DNA from: Desulforhopalus sp. IMCC35007
GTDB lineage: Bacteria; Desulfobacterota; Desulfobulbia; Desulfobulbales; Desulfocapsaceae
Direction: 5' to 3'
Assembly (NCBI RefSeq): GCF_005116575.1
Contig: NZ_SWCN01000009.1
Span: 124,001 to 188,000 of the forward strand
Length of the DNA: 64,000 nucleotides
The notes beneath the pieces are model-generated. The model ran no database searches. It saw only the letters and a program-made list of their open reading frames with translations, and was not told the DNA's origin. Within the stretch, counting starts at the first letter, position 1. Every line of letters starts with the position of its first letter. The position numbers and the translations under genes were made by a program. Below are positions 45,813 to 54,207 of the stretch, in pieces.

Positions 45813-45828
45813 TGGCATGACCATTGCT
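45813..45828 (+). promoter_or_regulatory. Sigma-54 promoter of satP
   Basis: TGGCATG-ACCA-TTGCT matches the TGGCACG-N4-TTGCW consensus with invariant GG and GC at the right spacing. It lies 67 bp before the satP start codon and directly after an NtrC-type activator gene. Confidence 0.85.
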
Positions 45829-45894
45829 ATACAGACGGTGTAGGTTACAAGATGTGTATTATCAACAGCCAACCTCACTTCAAAGGAGAAGAAC

Positions 45895-46500
45895 ATGGCA
45901 AACGCTCAGGCACCAATGGGAAATCCAGCAGTAGTCGGTCTCGCAGGTTTCGGCCTTACAACTCTGATACTCCAGCTTCACAATCTCGGGCTTTGCGGGC
46001 TTGGGCCTGTCATTGCCTGCGGAATCATTTTCGGCGGCCTCGCCCAGCTCATGGCCGGTTTACAGGAATTCAAGGTTGGTAACAACTTTGGCTATAGTGC
46101 TTTTGTTTCCTATGGTGCATTCTGGATTGCGCTCTGTATTATTCTCCTGTTCAACAAGTATGATATCTACAAATCAAGTGGTACCGACATCGGTTACTTC
46201 CTTGTTGTCTGGACTCTTTATACTGCAATAATGTGGATAGGCGCAATGCGCATTCATGGGGCCATGGCGTCCACCTTCACCTTGCTTCTCGCAGGCTTTA
46301 TCCTGCTTGATCTCGCCCATTTTGGTTACCCTGCCATGACCAAGGTTGCGGCTTATGTACTCATACTCTGTGCACTGAATGCCTGGTATATGATGGCCCA
46401 CGTTATCTTCATGCAGGTTTTTGGGCGCGACGTCCTTCCTGTTGGGAAACCATGGATCGAGCCACGACCAGTTGCACAGGGAGAAGCCCAAAAAGCATAG
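45895..46500 (+). CDS. satP: Acetate/succinate transporter, GPR1/FUN34/SatP family
   Basis: A 201-residue inner-membrane protein with six hydrophobic segments. It has the N-terminal family mark GNPAVVGLAGFGLTTL, then LHNLGLCGLGP, and a conserved AFWIAL stretch. It carries acetate and similar short carboxylates. AAGGAG precedes the start. Expression should depend on sigma-54 and the adjacent two-component system, judged by the promoter upstream. Confidence 0.92.
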   Translation: MANAQAPMGNPAVVGLAGFGLTTLILQLHNLGLCGLGPVIACGIIFGGLAQLMAGLQEFKVGNNFGYSAFVSYGAFWIALCIILLFNKYDIYKSSGTDIGYFLVVWTLYTAIMWIGAMRIHGAMASTFTLLLAGFILLDLAHFGYPAMTKVAAYVLILCALNAWYMMAHVIFMQVFGRDVLPVGKPWIEPRPVAQGEAQKA

Positions 46501-46535
46501 AAACTTTTCCCAGATGTAAACAGCACAACAATATG

Positions 46536-46728
46536 CAAGGGGCCTTACAACTCAAAGTGTAACTTTACCTACAGCGTCGAATACAACGCCCGGGGCGGTG
46601 CCCAGTCTCCAGAAACACAAAACACTGAGGCCCATCGAACTAACCTGTGTGCGCAAACACCAGTAGGTACTCCCCTTACATAGTTAAAAGACAGGGATAG
46701 CAGATCATGTATCCCTGTCTTTTTTTTC
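46536..46728 (+). ncRNA. Candidate structured RNA or satP 3'UTR
   Basis: AAGGGG (46538-46543) pairs with CCCCTT (46673-46678), and inside it ACCTAC (46568-46573) pairs with GTAGGT (46664-46669). A small TTACA/TGTAA hairpin (46546-46563) branches off between them, and GC-rich helices are possible in 46585-46635. The element ends in a strong terminator. No known family (6S, SRP, RNase P) was recognised. It may simply be a folded 3'UTR. Confidence 0.3.
46686..46728 (+). terminator. Intrinsic terminator of satP or of a small RNA
   Basis: AAAGACAGGGATA pairs with TATCCCTGTCTTT, with a 10-nt loop, and the paired end runs into eight or more T. It lies 186 nt after the satP stop. Confidence 0.9.
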
Positions 46729-46888
46729 TCTCTTTCTTCCCCCCAGTCCATTGATCTTCTATCTGATATCAAAAGAAGTTGTGATTGGCCATTGCCTGCG
46801 ATAAGATAAGAGTTACTACTATCTTTGCTTTTAATTTTCTCTTTCAAAATATTGTAAGTGCAACATACCGAGTAAAAGGAGCAGAAAC

Positions 46889-48775
46889 ATGCCAAATACC
46901 GAGTACTGGGCAGATACCTACCTGGAAAAAGCTGTCACAGCTGAGAAAGCTATCTCAAAAATCCGTTCCGGCCAACGGGTTTTCATTGGCTCTGGCTGTG
47001 GAGAACCCCAGATCCTGACCAAGACCCTTGTTGAAAAAACAAATAATTTCAGCGGACTTGAGATAGTCCGTCTGCTTGGCATGGAAACAGCGTCTCTTAC
47101 CGCCATCGCAGACAGGACAAAAGACACCAACCTCAATATCCGCTCCATCTACCTCGGCTCAACAAAGGTTCAGTCCATCGCCAAACAACGGCGTTTCATC
47201 ACACCGATGAACATGTCCGATGTACCAATGCTCTTTACCACAAGAAAGCTCCCCCTGCATGTCGCTCTGGTCCAGGTCTCTCCTCCAGACGATTTTGGCT
47301 GGATGAGTCTTGGCGTTTCAGTTGATGTCACCCTGGCTGCAGCGCGATCAGCAGATTTCGTTATCGCTCAGGTGAATCCCTTTATGCCAAGGGTCATGGG
47401 CCAGAGCTTTATTCATGTCAACGATGTAAATCTCATCGTCGAACATGAAGAAGCCCTCCTGGCAATTCCACCATCTGCGGTATCTTCTCCTGCCGCCATC
47501 CAGATCGGCCAACATATTGCAAAACTGATAGAAGACGGTTCAACCTTGCAGATCGGCCTGGACGCCGCCTCTCAAGCTACAGTCCAGGCACTGTCAGATA
47601 AAAACGATCTCGGAGTGCATTCTCAATTTCTCACAGATGACATCATGCACCTCTACGCCACGGGAAATATCAACAATAAAAAGAAAGGGTTAAACGATGG
47701 CAAGATGGTAGCTTCCATGGCAATAGGCAGTCACAACCTTTATGAATTCCTCAACGACAACCCGGCCGTTGACTTCCATCCATCCGATTATGTCAATGAC
47801 CCATTCGTCATCTCCCAGCACAACAAGATGATTTCCATGAATGTTGCCAGCACCATGGACCTCACGGGTCAGGTCTCGACGACAGCTTCTGCTGCAACAA
47901 GGTACGCCGGGGTCTCAGGCATCCCTGACTTTGTCAGGGGAGCTCGAAGATCAAGGGGGGGAAAATCAATACTTATGCTCTTTTCCACCACTGAAACTCC
48001 TGATGGTCTGCGGTCAAATATTGTACCACAGCTCAACGATGAGGTGACGGTCGTGCCCAGAGGCGACGTTCATTACGTTATTTCTGAGTACGGTGCGGTA
48101 AATCTCTTTGGAAAGAGCATTCAGGAAAGGACGATAGCTATGATAAGTATTGCCCATCCCGATTTTCGGGACGAGCTCTTTCAGGCCGCCAAAGATAAAG
48201 GCTATATCGGTAGTGAACGTACTCTTGGTGAGGCATCCAAGGCTGTCTACCCCGTCAACCTTGAAGAAACCCTGATAATCAATGGAGAGAAAATATTTAT
48301 TCGTCCATCAAAACCGGTAGACGAACGGCGAATACAAGAGCACTATTACAGCCTGCCCAAGGAAGATGTCCTTACCCGTTTCTTCTGCCAAAAAACAATA
48401 TTTGGCAGAACAGAGATGGAGTCACGCTCCCATGTCGACTATGTCAACGACCTCACACTGGTCGCCGTCGTTGGTGAATTTGGGTTTGGCAAGGTGGTAG
48501 CAGTTGCAGAAAGTATGAAAATCACGGGAAGCAATATTTCCGAGGTAGCTTTTTCCGTCAGTGAAGAATACCAAGGTAAGGGCCTGGGAACATTTTTTAT
48601 AAAAAAACTGGCAGCCGTTGCAAGAGAAAATGGCATTTCCGGGTTGACAGCCTATACCTTTCCATCAAACAAGGCAATGATTGCGTTATTCAAGACCTTG
48701 CCTTACAAGGTAAAAACAGTATACGAAGATGGTGACCTTGTGCTGTCCTGTAAGTTCAACGAACTTGCTGATTAA
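46889..48775 (+). CDS. Acetyl-CoA hydrolase/CoA-transferase fused to a GNAT acetyltransferase domain
   Basis: 628 residues. Residues 1 to about 500 are a class I CoA-transferase/acetyl-CoA hydrolase (GSGCGEPQILTKTL near the start; catalytic Glu in VISEYGAVNLFGKS). About 515-628 is a GNAT domain with the acetyl-CoA-binding EYQGKGLGTFF and AYTFPSNKAM. The first part would move CoA between acetate and other acids. The GNAT part could acetylate a protein such as acetyl-CoA synthetase, by analogy with known Pat-like enzymes. AAAGGAG precedes the start. The gene lies between satP and acs, both acetate genes. Confidence 0.9.
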   Translation: MPNTEYWADTYLEKAVTAEKAISKIRSGQRVFIGSGCGEPQILTKTLVEKTNNFSGLEIVRLLGMETASLTAIADRTKDTNLNIRSIYLGSTKVQSIAKQRRFITPMNMSDVPMLFTTRKLPLHVALVQVSPPDDFGWMSLGVSVDVTLAAARSADFVIAQVNPFMPRVMGQSFIHVNDVNLIVEHEEALLAIPPSAVSSPAAIQIGQHIAKLIEDGSTLQIGLDAASQATVQALSDKNDLGVHSQFLTDDIMHLYATGNINNKKKGLNDGKMVASMAIGSHNLYEFLNDNPAVDFHPSDYVNDPFVISQHNKMISMNVASTMDLTGQVSTTASAATRYAGVSGIPDFVRGARRSRGGKSILMLFSTTETPDGLRSNIVPQLNDEVTVVPRGDVHYVISEYGAVNLFGKSIQERTIAMISIAHPDFRDELFQAAKDKGYIGSERTLGEASKAVYPVNLEETLIINGEKIFIRPSKPVDERRIQEHYYSLPKEDVLTRFFCQKTIFGRTEMESRSHVDYVNDLTLVAVVGEFGFGKVVAVAESMKITGSNISEVAFSVSEEYQGKGLGTFFIKKLAAVARENGISGLTAYTFPSNKAMIALFKTLPYKVKTVYEDGDLVLSCKFNELAD

Positions 48776-48795
48776 CGTCTCCCCTTACATACAAA

Positions 48796-48835
48796 AAGAT
48801 GCACAAGCTCTTATCCACATAACCTTGTGCATCTT
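48796..48835. terminator. Bidirectional terminator between convergent genes
   Basis: AAGATGCACAAG and CTTGTGCATCTT form a perfect 12-bp stem. On the minus strand it is followed by TTTTTGT, so it best serves the M50-like gene; on the plus strand it lies 20 bp after the CoA-transferase stop. Confidence 0.85.
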
Positions 48836-48932
48836 AATTTGACCAATTCTCTAGCCAAAAAAATCAGTATTCACACAGCCGTTGCCCATTACCGTGGTGA
48901 TGCTCCGCAGAAGAGTTCCTCTTTTTGGATTG

Positions 48933-49592
48933 TTAGATATTCAGAGAAAAAGTAGTCAACCATACAACGACAGGAGTGACGATTGCAGAAACGCCTTCAA
49001 AACCTGTCAGTCGAAAAAACAAAAAAATCCCAAGAATAATAAAAGGCCCCGCCAGATTCAGCCAGCGCCACAGTTTTTCAAAACCATTGATTTTATCAAA
49101 CAGAACAACAAAGACCGCACTTCCTGGAAGTGGTGGCAGAGGAATCATATTATACACCGCCATGGTAATATTGACGATGACAATAGTCGAAAAAACGTTG
49201 TCAACTACCCCCCATTTCGTCAATATCCACGAAAGACTGGCTGCAATATTGGCCATTAAAAGATTGGCCAGAGGGCCTGCCAGCCTACTGAGGATAAACG
49301 ACAGCCCCGGAAACCTTTTAAAACCAGTCCTGTCGATGTCGAGCTCTTTTGCCCAGCCAAATCCTGCAATAAAAAAACAGAAGGTGCCCGGAAGGCTCAT
49401 ATGCAAAAACACATTAAAATGGAGCCGGTCTTTTGCCCCAACTTTACTGTCCCCAAGCAGCGTGGCGACAAACCCCTGACCTTCGGCACTCACCAATATT
49501 GCAGTAAGCATTGCCACACAAAAAATGGCAATATCCTCCACCATTGGTGGCGAATAATCGAGCAGATACGGCAGATTTAAATCCCCATTCAT
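48933..49592 (-). CDS. M50 (site-2 protease-like) membrane protein lacking catalytic residues
   Basis: 219 residues with several hydrophobic segments in the pattern of the compact M50/YwhC-type proteases: GDSKVGAKDRLHFN (compare GDxTAKxxGRLTLNP), FFIAGFGWAKELDID, SRLAGPLANLLMA and YNMIPLPPLPGS. The metal motif HExxH is replaced by AEGQG, and the Asp of the PPLDG-type motif is Pro. It is therefore probably proteolytically inactive, perhaps a regulatory pseudoprotease. AGGGA precedes the start. It stands alone between the CoA-transferase and acs. Confidence 0.8.
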   Translation of the reverse strand: MNGDLNLPYLLDYSPPMVEDIAIFCVAMLTAILVSAEGQGFVATLLGDSKVGAKDRLHFNVFLHMSLPGTFCFFIAGFGWAKELDIDRTGFKRFPGLSFILSRLAGPLANLLMANIAASLSWILTKWGVVDNVFSTIVIVNITMAVYNMIPLPPLPGSAVFVVLFDKINGFEKLWRWLNLAGPFIILGIFLFFRLTGFEGVSAIVTPVVVWLTTFSLNI

Positions 49593-49654
49593 AGAGTCCC
49601 TCGCTGTGAGATTAATGTGTTTTTTCAGTGTACTTTAAAACACGCATCCCGGGG

Positions 49655-49693
49655 AAAAAAAATGGCGAAAACCAAAAGGTTTTCGCCATTTTT
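49655..49693. terminator. Intrinsic terminator of acs
   Basis: ATGGCGAAAACC and GGTTTTCGCCAT form a perfect 12-bp stem around AAAA (TTTT on the minus strand). On the minus strand eight T follow, 55 bp after the acs stop; A/T runs on both sides would also let it stop plus-strand transcripts. Confidence 0.92.
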
Positions 49694-49747
49694 GCAGCTA
49701 CAGGTGGATGGAGTTTCTGCATTGCTGCCCAGTGAAATAATACGTTA

Positions 49748-51778
49748 TCAGTTCACCATTTTTTGGATCTCATCTACTATTTCAGGATTTGCAAGGGTCA
49801 TGACATTTCCAACATCACCCTTATTCGATATTGCCCCGAGTACCCTTCTCATAATCTTTCCTGAGCGGGTTTTCGGCATATCGGGCACTATCCAGACGTT
49901 CTTACACTTGGCAATCTTACCAATCTGGTAGGTGATTGCATCAGCGATTTTCTGCTGCAACTCTGGAGTCGCCTCATATCCTGGCTTCAAAGAAACATAC
50001 AACTCGGGCTCTTTTCCTTTAATCTCATGATTTACAGGAACCACCGCAGCCTCAGCTACCTCTGGCACGGTGAGAGCCACAGACTCTATCTCTTTTGTAC
50101 CAAGTCTGTGACCGGAAACGTTGATAACATCATCAATACGTCCAAGAATCCTGACATAACCGTCGTCAGCGACCACTGCTGCGTCCCCAGTAAGATACGG
50201 CCAGTCTCGCCAGTCTTTACTGTCAGGCTTGGTATTGTACATGCCAAAGTACGTATCAACAAAACGCTGCCTGTCGCCCCAGATCGTCTGGAAACAACCC
50301 GGCCATGGATTCTGAATACAGATATTCCCGGCTTTGCCTGATCCAGCAGGAATCTCTATACCGTTTTCATCAAAAACAATGGGGTGAATACCAGGAACAC
50401 CAGGACCTGCACTACCGGGCTTCATCGGTTGCATTCCAGGAACTGTGGAGCACAGGAAACCACCGGTTTCTGTCTGCCAGTAGGTATCGACGATAACCGC
50501 CTTACCCTTTCCAACTTCTTTTTCATACCACTTCCACACTTCGGGCTCAATGGGCTCACCCACTGTCGTCATGTGTTTGAATTTATAGTTGTATTTTGCG
50601 GGCTCATCCGGACCAATCTTACGGAGGGCACGGATGGCGGTTGGCGCAGTATGAAAAATATTTACATCGAGCTCCTGGGCAATCCTCCAGGATCTTCCAG
50701 CGTCAGGATAGGTCGGCACGCCTTCATAGATAACCGACGAGGCACAAAGGGCCAGCGGTCCATATACGATAAAGGAGTGTCCGGTAATCCAGCCAATATC
50801 TGCCATACACCAGTAGACATCTTCCGGATGTATGTCCTGAATATACTTAGACATGGCTGTCACATAGGAGAGATACCCGCCGGTACCATGTTGTGCACCC
50901 TTAGGCTTTCCAGTGGTACCACTGGTATACATCAGAAACAGAGGTTCTTCGGCCAGCATCTGCTCGGGCTCAATTCTTGCGCCATAATACTTTTTCAGCT
51001 CGTTATTCACGATAACATCGCGCCCTTCCTCGAGTTTCGCATCAGAAGACATTTTTCCAGGATATCGCTGCCAGATAAGAAGTTTATCCACTTTCTGCCC
51101 ATCTTTTGCGGCCAATTCGCAGGCCTCATCATCAACCGCTTTATGATTGAGCAACTTGCCGGCTCGATAATAAGCATCCATGGTGATCAACACCCTGCTG
51201 TTCGAATCCACAATCCTGTCCGCACATGCACTTGATGAAAATCCGCCAAAAACAACAGAGTGGATAACCCCAAGACGCGCACAAGCCAGCATTGTTATGG
51301 GCAGTTCGGCTGACATCGGCATATGGATAGTGACCCGATCACCCCTTTTCAGCCCAGCTGTCTCACGTAACAAGGCAGCAAACTCATTCACCCTGACATA
51401 CAGCTCTTGATAGGTGATGTGTTGAACTCTTTCTTCTTCAAGCTCAGGTACAAAATGTATTGCTGTTTTGTTCTTGTTTTTCTTAAGATGCCTGTCGATA
51501 CAGTTATAACTGGCATTCAATTTCCCACCTTTGAACCACTTCCAGCAGGGAGCATCACTTGTATCAAGAACTTCATCCCAGTATTTGTACCAGGTGAGCA
51601 GCTCCGCAAACTCTGTATAATAGTCAGGAAATTTATCCAGACTGAAACGCTCAAAAATGCTTTCGTCGACTAAATTGGCCTGGGCAATAAATTCTGGTGA
51701 TGGATGATAATATTCTTCTTCTTTCCAATGTACGGCAATTTCAGCTTCAGAAGTATCAACAGCTTTTTGCTCGCTCAT
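49748..51778 (-). CDS. acs: Acetyl-CoA synthetase (AMP-forming)
   Basis: 676 residues. Motifs: MYTSGTTGKPKGAQHGTGGYL, DIGWITGHSFIVYGPL, DTYWQTETGGF and the C-terminal PKTRSGKIMRR with the lysine that is reversibly acetylated in this family. It activates acetate to acetyl-CoA through acetyl-AMP. GAGGAG precedes the start; it lies 78 bp after an OFA-type transporter, probably in one operon. It differs from prpE (39817) in the RDNGG segment. Control by AcuC-like deacetylase and a GNAT partner is possible. Confidence 0.95.
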   Translation of the reverse strand: MSEQKAVDTSEAEIAVHWKEEEYYHPSPEFIAQANLVDESIFERFSLDKFPDYYTEFAELLTWYKYWDEVLDTSDAPCWKWFKGGKLNASYNCIDRHLKKNKNKTAIHFVPELEEERVQHITYQELYVRVNEFAALLRETAGLKRGDRVTIHMPMSAELPITMLACARLGVIHSVVFGGFSSSACADRIVDSNSRVLITMDAYYRAGKLLNHKAVDDEACELAAKDGQKVDKLLIWQRYPGKMSSDAKLEEGRDVIVNNELKKYYGARIEPEQMLAEEPLFLMYTSGTTGKPKGAQHGTGGYLSYVTAMSKYIQDIHPEDVYWCMADIGWITGHSFIVYGPLALCASSVIYEGVPTYPDAGRSWRIAQELDVNIFHTAPTAIRALRKIGPDEPAKYNYKFKHMTTVGEPIEPEVWKWYEKEVGKGKAVIVDTYWQTETGGFLCSTVPGMQPMKPGSAGPGVPGIHPIVFDENGIEIPAGSGKAGNICIQNPWPGCFQTIWGDRQRFVDTYFGMYNTKPDSKDWRDWPYLTGDAAVVADDGYVRILGRIDDVINVSGHRLGTKEIESVALTVPEVAEAAVVPVNHEIKGKEPELYVSLKPGYEATPELQQKIADAITYQIGKIAKCKNVWIVPDMPKTRSGKIMRRVLGAISNKGDVGNVMTLANPEIVDEIQKMVN

Positions 51779-51855
51779 ATATTATTCTCCTCAAATTTTT
51801 CAGTTATCGTAGATACTAACCATCCAGTTTTTCAGGTCAAACCTTCTTCCTTAAG

Positions 51856-53172
51856 CTACCCTCGAGCCTTAGCTACCTCTCCACCAACCTCTGCCGAATG
51901 AATTGGTCGCCTGGTCATCTGAGCGAGAATAACACCCGCAACCAGCAGAGCTCCTGAGAGATAAAATGCGTAGCTCAGGCTACCGGTCACATCTTCAATG
52001 GTACCGGCAAGTCGTGTTACGAAAACACCCAGCCCCCAACCGATGAAAATCAAACCGTAGTTCATTCCAAGATTTTTCGGACCAAAGAAATCCGCAGCAA
52101 ATGAAGGCATAAGAGCCAGTCCGCCGCCATATTGCCAGTAGGCGATTCCTACAGCAAGAAAGAGCAGGCCAACACTTTGGCTGGAAATAATATAGGGCAG
52201 GCTAAAGAGACACAATGCAGAGACCCCGCAGTTGAGGCAGTAAGCATTTAACCGACCAATCTTATCAGAATAGAAACCTGTTCCAACACGGCCCGAGGCA
52301 TTAACAAGGCCACCATAAGAAACGAGAATCCAGGCATTCGCCGCAAAGAATGGCATACTTTTAGCCGCTTTAAGCATAAGACCATTTGCGTTTCCAATAA
52401 TCAGTAAACCAGATTGGGTTGTGAGGATAAACATGACAACGAGGGCATAGAACTGCCAGGTTTTTACAACGTCAGCGGGTTCCCAGTTGGTTACAGTTGA
52501 ATTAGCGGTCGCCACTCCCGAACCGGCAAGGGTCGGAGCAACATATCCCTCAGGTGGCGACTTGAGCATTTGACCTGCAATAACAACGACTACAGCAAAA
52601 AAAGTGCCTAAGCCAATAAAACTACCTGAGATACCATATTTGTCGATCAAATATTGCCCCAGACCACCGATATACAATGCTGCACCACCGTAACCACCAA
52701 CGACCAGACCTGCAATCAAACCACGTTTATGGGGGCCAAACCACTTCAATGCCGCCGGCGTGGGTGCCGCATAGCCTATCCCCATACCGATTCCACCAAG
52801 GATTCCAAAACCGATGATAATCCCGGTATAACTTTTCATCAAACCGGCAACGATACATCCTGCAGCCAAGGTCAGGCCACCAAGAGTTGCACCAAATTTA
52901 GGGCTGATCCTATCCTGAATACGACCACCGGGAATCATCAGCAAAGCAAAAACGATTACGCAAATTGAGAAAGGTGTTGCCGCCTGCGCATTATTGAGAT
53001 ATGACCACCCAGCGTTTATACCGGTCATCGGTTGACCGGCCATATCCACATTGACAAGGGCAGTTTTCCATATACTCCACGCATACAGGATACCAAGACA
53101 GAGATTTATTGCCATACCAGCAAAAACCGTAACCCAGGCCTGGGCCGGTACTGATTGATTTTGTTGCGACAT
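51856..53172 (-). CDS. MFS transporter, OFA (oxalate/formate antiporter-like) family
   Basis: About 438 residues with twelve hydrophobic segments. The N-terminus AWVTVFAGMAINLCLGILYAW and GIGMGIGYAAPTPAALKWFGPHKRGL are typical of the OFA subfamily. Substrates are small carboxylates such as oxalate, formate, lactate or acetate; which one cannot be read. It precedes acs, so acetate or a related acid is likely. AAGGAGATACAG before ATG 53172 shows that a longer upstream frame is not used. Confidence 0.9.
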   Translation of the reverse strand: MSQQNQSVPAQAWVTVFAGMAINLCLGILYAWSIWKTALVNVDMAGQPMTGINAGWSYLNNAQAATPFSICVIVFALLMIPGGRIQDRISPKFGATLGGLTLAAGCIVAGLMKSYTGIIIGFGILGGIGMGIGYAAPTPAALKWFGPHKRGLIAGLVVGGYGGAALYIGGLGQYLIDKYGISGSFIGLGTFFAVVVVIAGQMLKSPPEGYVAPTLAGSGVATANSTVTNWEPADVVKTWQFYALVVMFILTTQSGLLIIGNANGLMLKAAKSMPFFAANAWILVSYGGLVNASGRVGTGFYSDKIGRLNAYCLNCGVSALCLFSLPYIISSQSVGLLFLAVGIAYWQYGGGLALMPSFAADFFGPKNLGMNYGLIFIGWGLGVFVTRLAGTIEDVTGSLSYAFYLSGALLVAGVILAQMTRRPIHSAEVGGEVAKARG

Positions 53173-53732
53173 CTGTATCTCCTTATTGAAAGAGTGATAA
53201 CAAGAGTGCCAACCATCCGCGTCTGTGCCTGTCAACATTTTTTCTGCAGTTTCATCTTCAAACGGATGACCGTACAAATTCTCAATGAATTGCAAGTTCA
53301 CGTTTGCTGTTCGTGCTTTGTCCCTCCTTATTTGATATTTATGGTTTCAACAGGCCCCCAGAAGTATTCTTACGACGTCTCCACAGAAACTCCTTTATAT
53401 CAATTTTATTTATCAGTTATCCAAGTAATACTCAAGTATTAAAATCAATTGAAAGCCTTTTTATGCTCATTTTCACTGTCACTACGTGGTACTCTGACGC
53501 CTAAAATACCTACTTATCACACTATATTTACGGTCTTTATCCATTCAATACAATACGTTAAATGATATTGATCATTGAATTCACTAATATTTATTTTACA
53601 TAAAAAAATACTTATATACGAGATGAAAAAGCATGTTTTCCAGGGAGAGAACAACAGTTAGGCATTCTGGTCTTATTATGAGTACAAACTGCTCCCGCAC
53701 CCAAGAAGCACCTGACCGGGAACGCCTACAAA
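53173..53732. other. Upstream region of the OFA transporter-acs operon
   Basis: 560 bp with no supported gene; AT-rich. It should hold the transporter promoter. A palindrome AATGAT-ATTG-ATCATT lies at 53561-53576. No sigma-54 element was found on the minus strand. Confidence 0.5.
53561..53576. promoter_or_regulatory. FNR/Crp-type palindrome
   Basis: AATGAT-ATTG-ATCATT, perfect 6-nt arms, contains TGAT-N4-ATCA, the core of FNR/DNR-type sites. It is about 390 bp upstream of the OFA transporter start, which is far unless the 5' leader is long. Confidence 0.3.
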
Positions 53733-54179
53733 TTACTTCTTGGCAAAATACACCAGCTTCGACTCGAGCATTGCAGGTTCTGGCAAACCTACAATCTGAT
53801 CAACAACAGTACCATTTTTAAAAAATATCAGCGTTGGCACGCCTCGAATTTTATAAAACGCTGAGCAACCCGGGTTCGTTGATGTATCAACCGTCGCGAT
53901 AATTATCTTATGATGAAATTTTTTTGCCAGATTACGCAGAAGAGGAGCAAGGGTTTTACAAGGACCGCAGGTAGGGGAAAAGAAATCAACCAACACTGGC
54001 AAACTTGCACTCTTTACAAATGAATCCATATTCGCATCGAAAAGTTCTACCGGCACCACAAAGGAATCAACAACAAGTGGAGCTTTACATTTTCCGCATT
54101 TGGGGTGCAAATGTTGTTTTGTATCTGGAATTCTGTTTTTCCCTCCACACGCAGCGCACGAAATAACTATGGTTGCCAT
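53733..54179 (-). CDS. trxC: Thioredoxin with N-terminal zinc ribbon (TrxC-like)
   Basis: 148 residues. Cysteines in SCAACGGKNR and HPKCGKCKAPL form a zinc ribbon (residues 7-35), then a thioredoxin fold with the redox site PTCGPCKTLAP, the cis-Pro in IRGVPTLIFFKNG. It reduces protein disulphides in the cytoplasm; the ribbon in TrxC-type proteins modulates redox response. TATGGAGG precedes the start. It is 28 bp after the VWA gene, probably the same operon. Confidence 0.9.
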   Translation of the reverse strand: MATIVISCAACGGKNRIPDTKQHLHPKCGKCKAPLVVDSFVVPVELFDANMDSFVKSASLPVLVDFFSPTCGPCKTLAPLLRNLAKKFHHKIIIATVDTSTNPGCSAFYKIRGVPTLIFFKNGTVVDQIVGLPEPAMLESKLVYFAKK

Positions 54180-54207
54180 ATAACCTCCATAAATATTTTT
54201 AATTTGC

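Larger units (their letters stand above)
46501..46888 (+). other. Region between satP and the CoA-transferase gene
   Basis: 388 bp with no gene. 46536-46680 can fold into nested helices (see the candidate RNA), followed by an intrinsic terminator at 46686-46728. The remaining part before 46889 is presumably the promoter region of the next gene; a sigma-54-like string at about 46777-46791 has the wrong spacing. Confidence 0.5.

Noticed and set aside
46777-46791. TGGCCATTGCCTGC as a sigma-54 promoter for the CoA-transferase gene
   Set aside because: The GG to GC distance is one base short, which normally destroys activity.
53633-53821. Plus-strand frame overlapping the thioredoxin 3' end
   Set aside because: No domain; overlaps trxC on the other strand.
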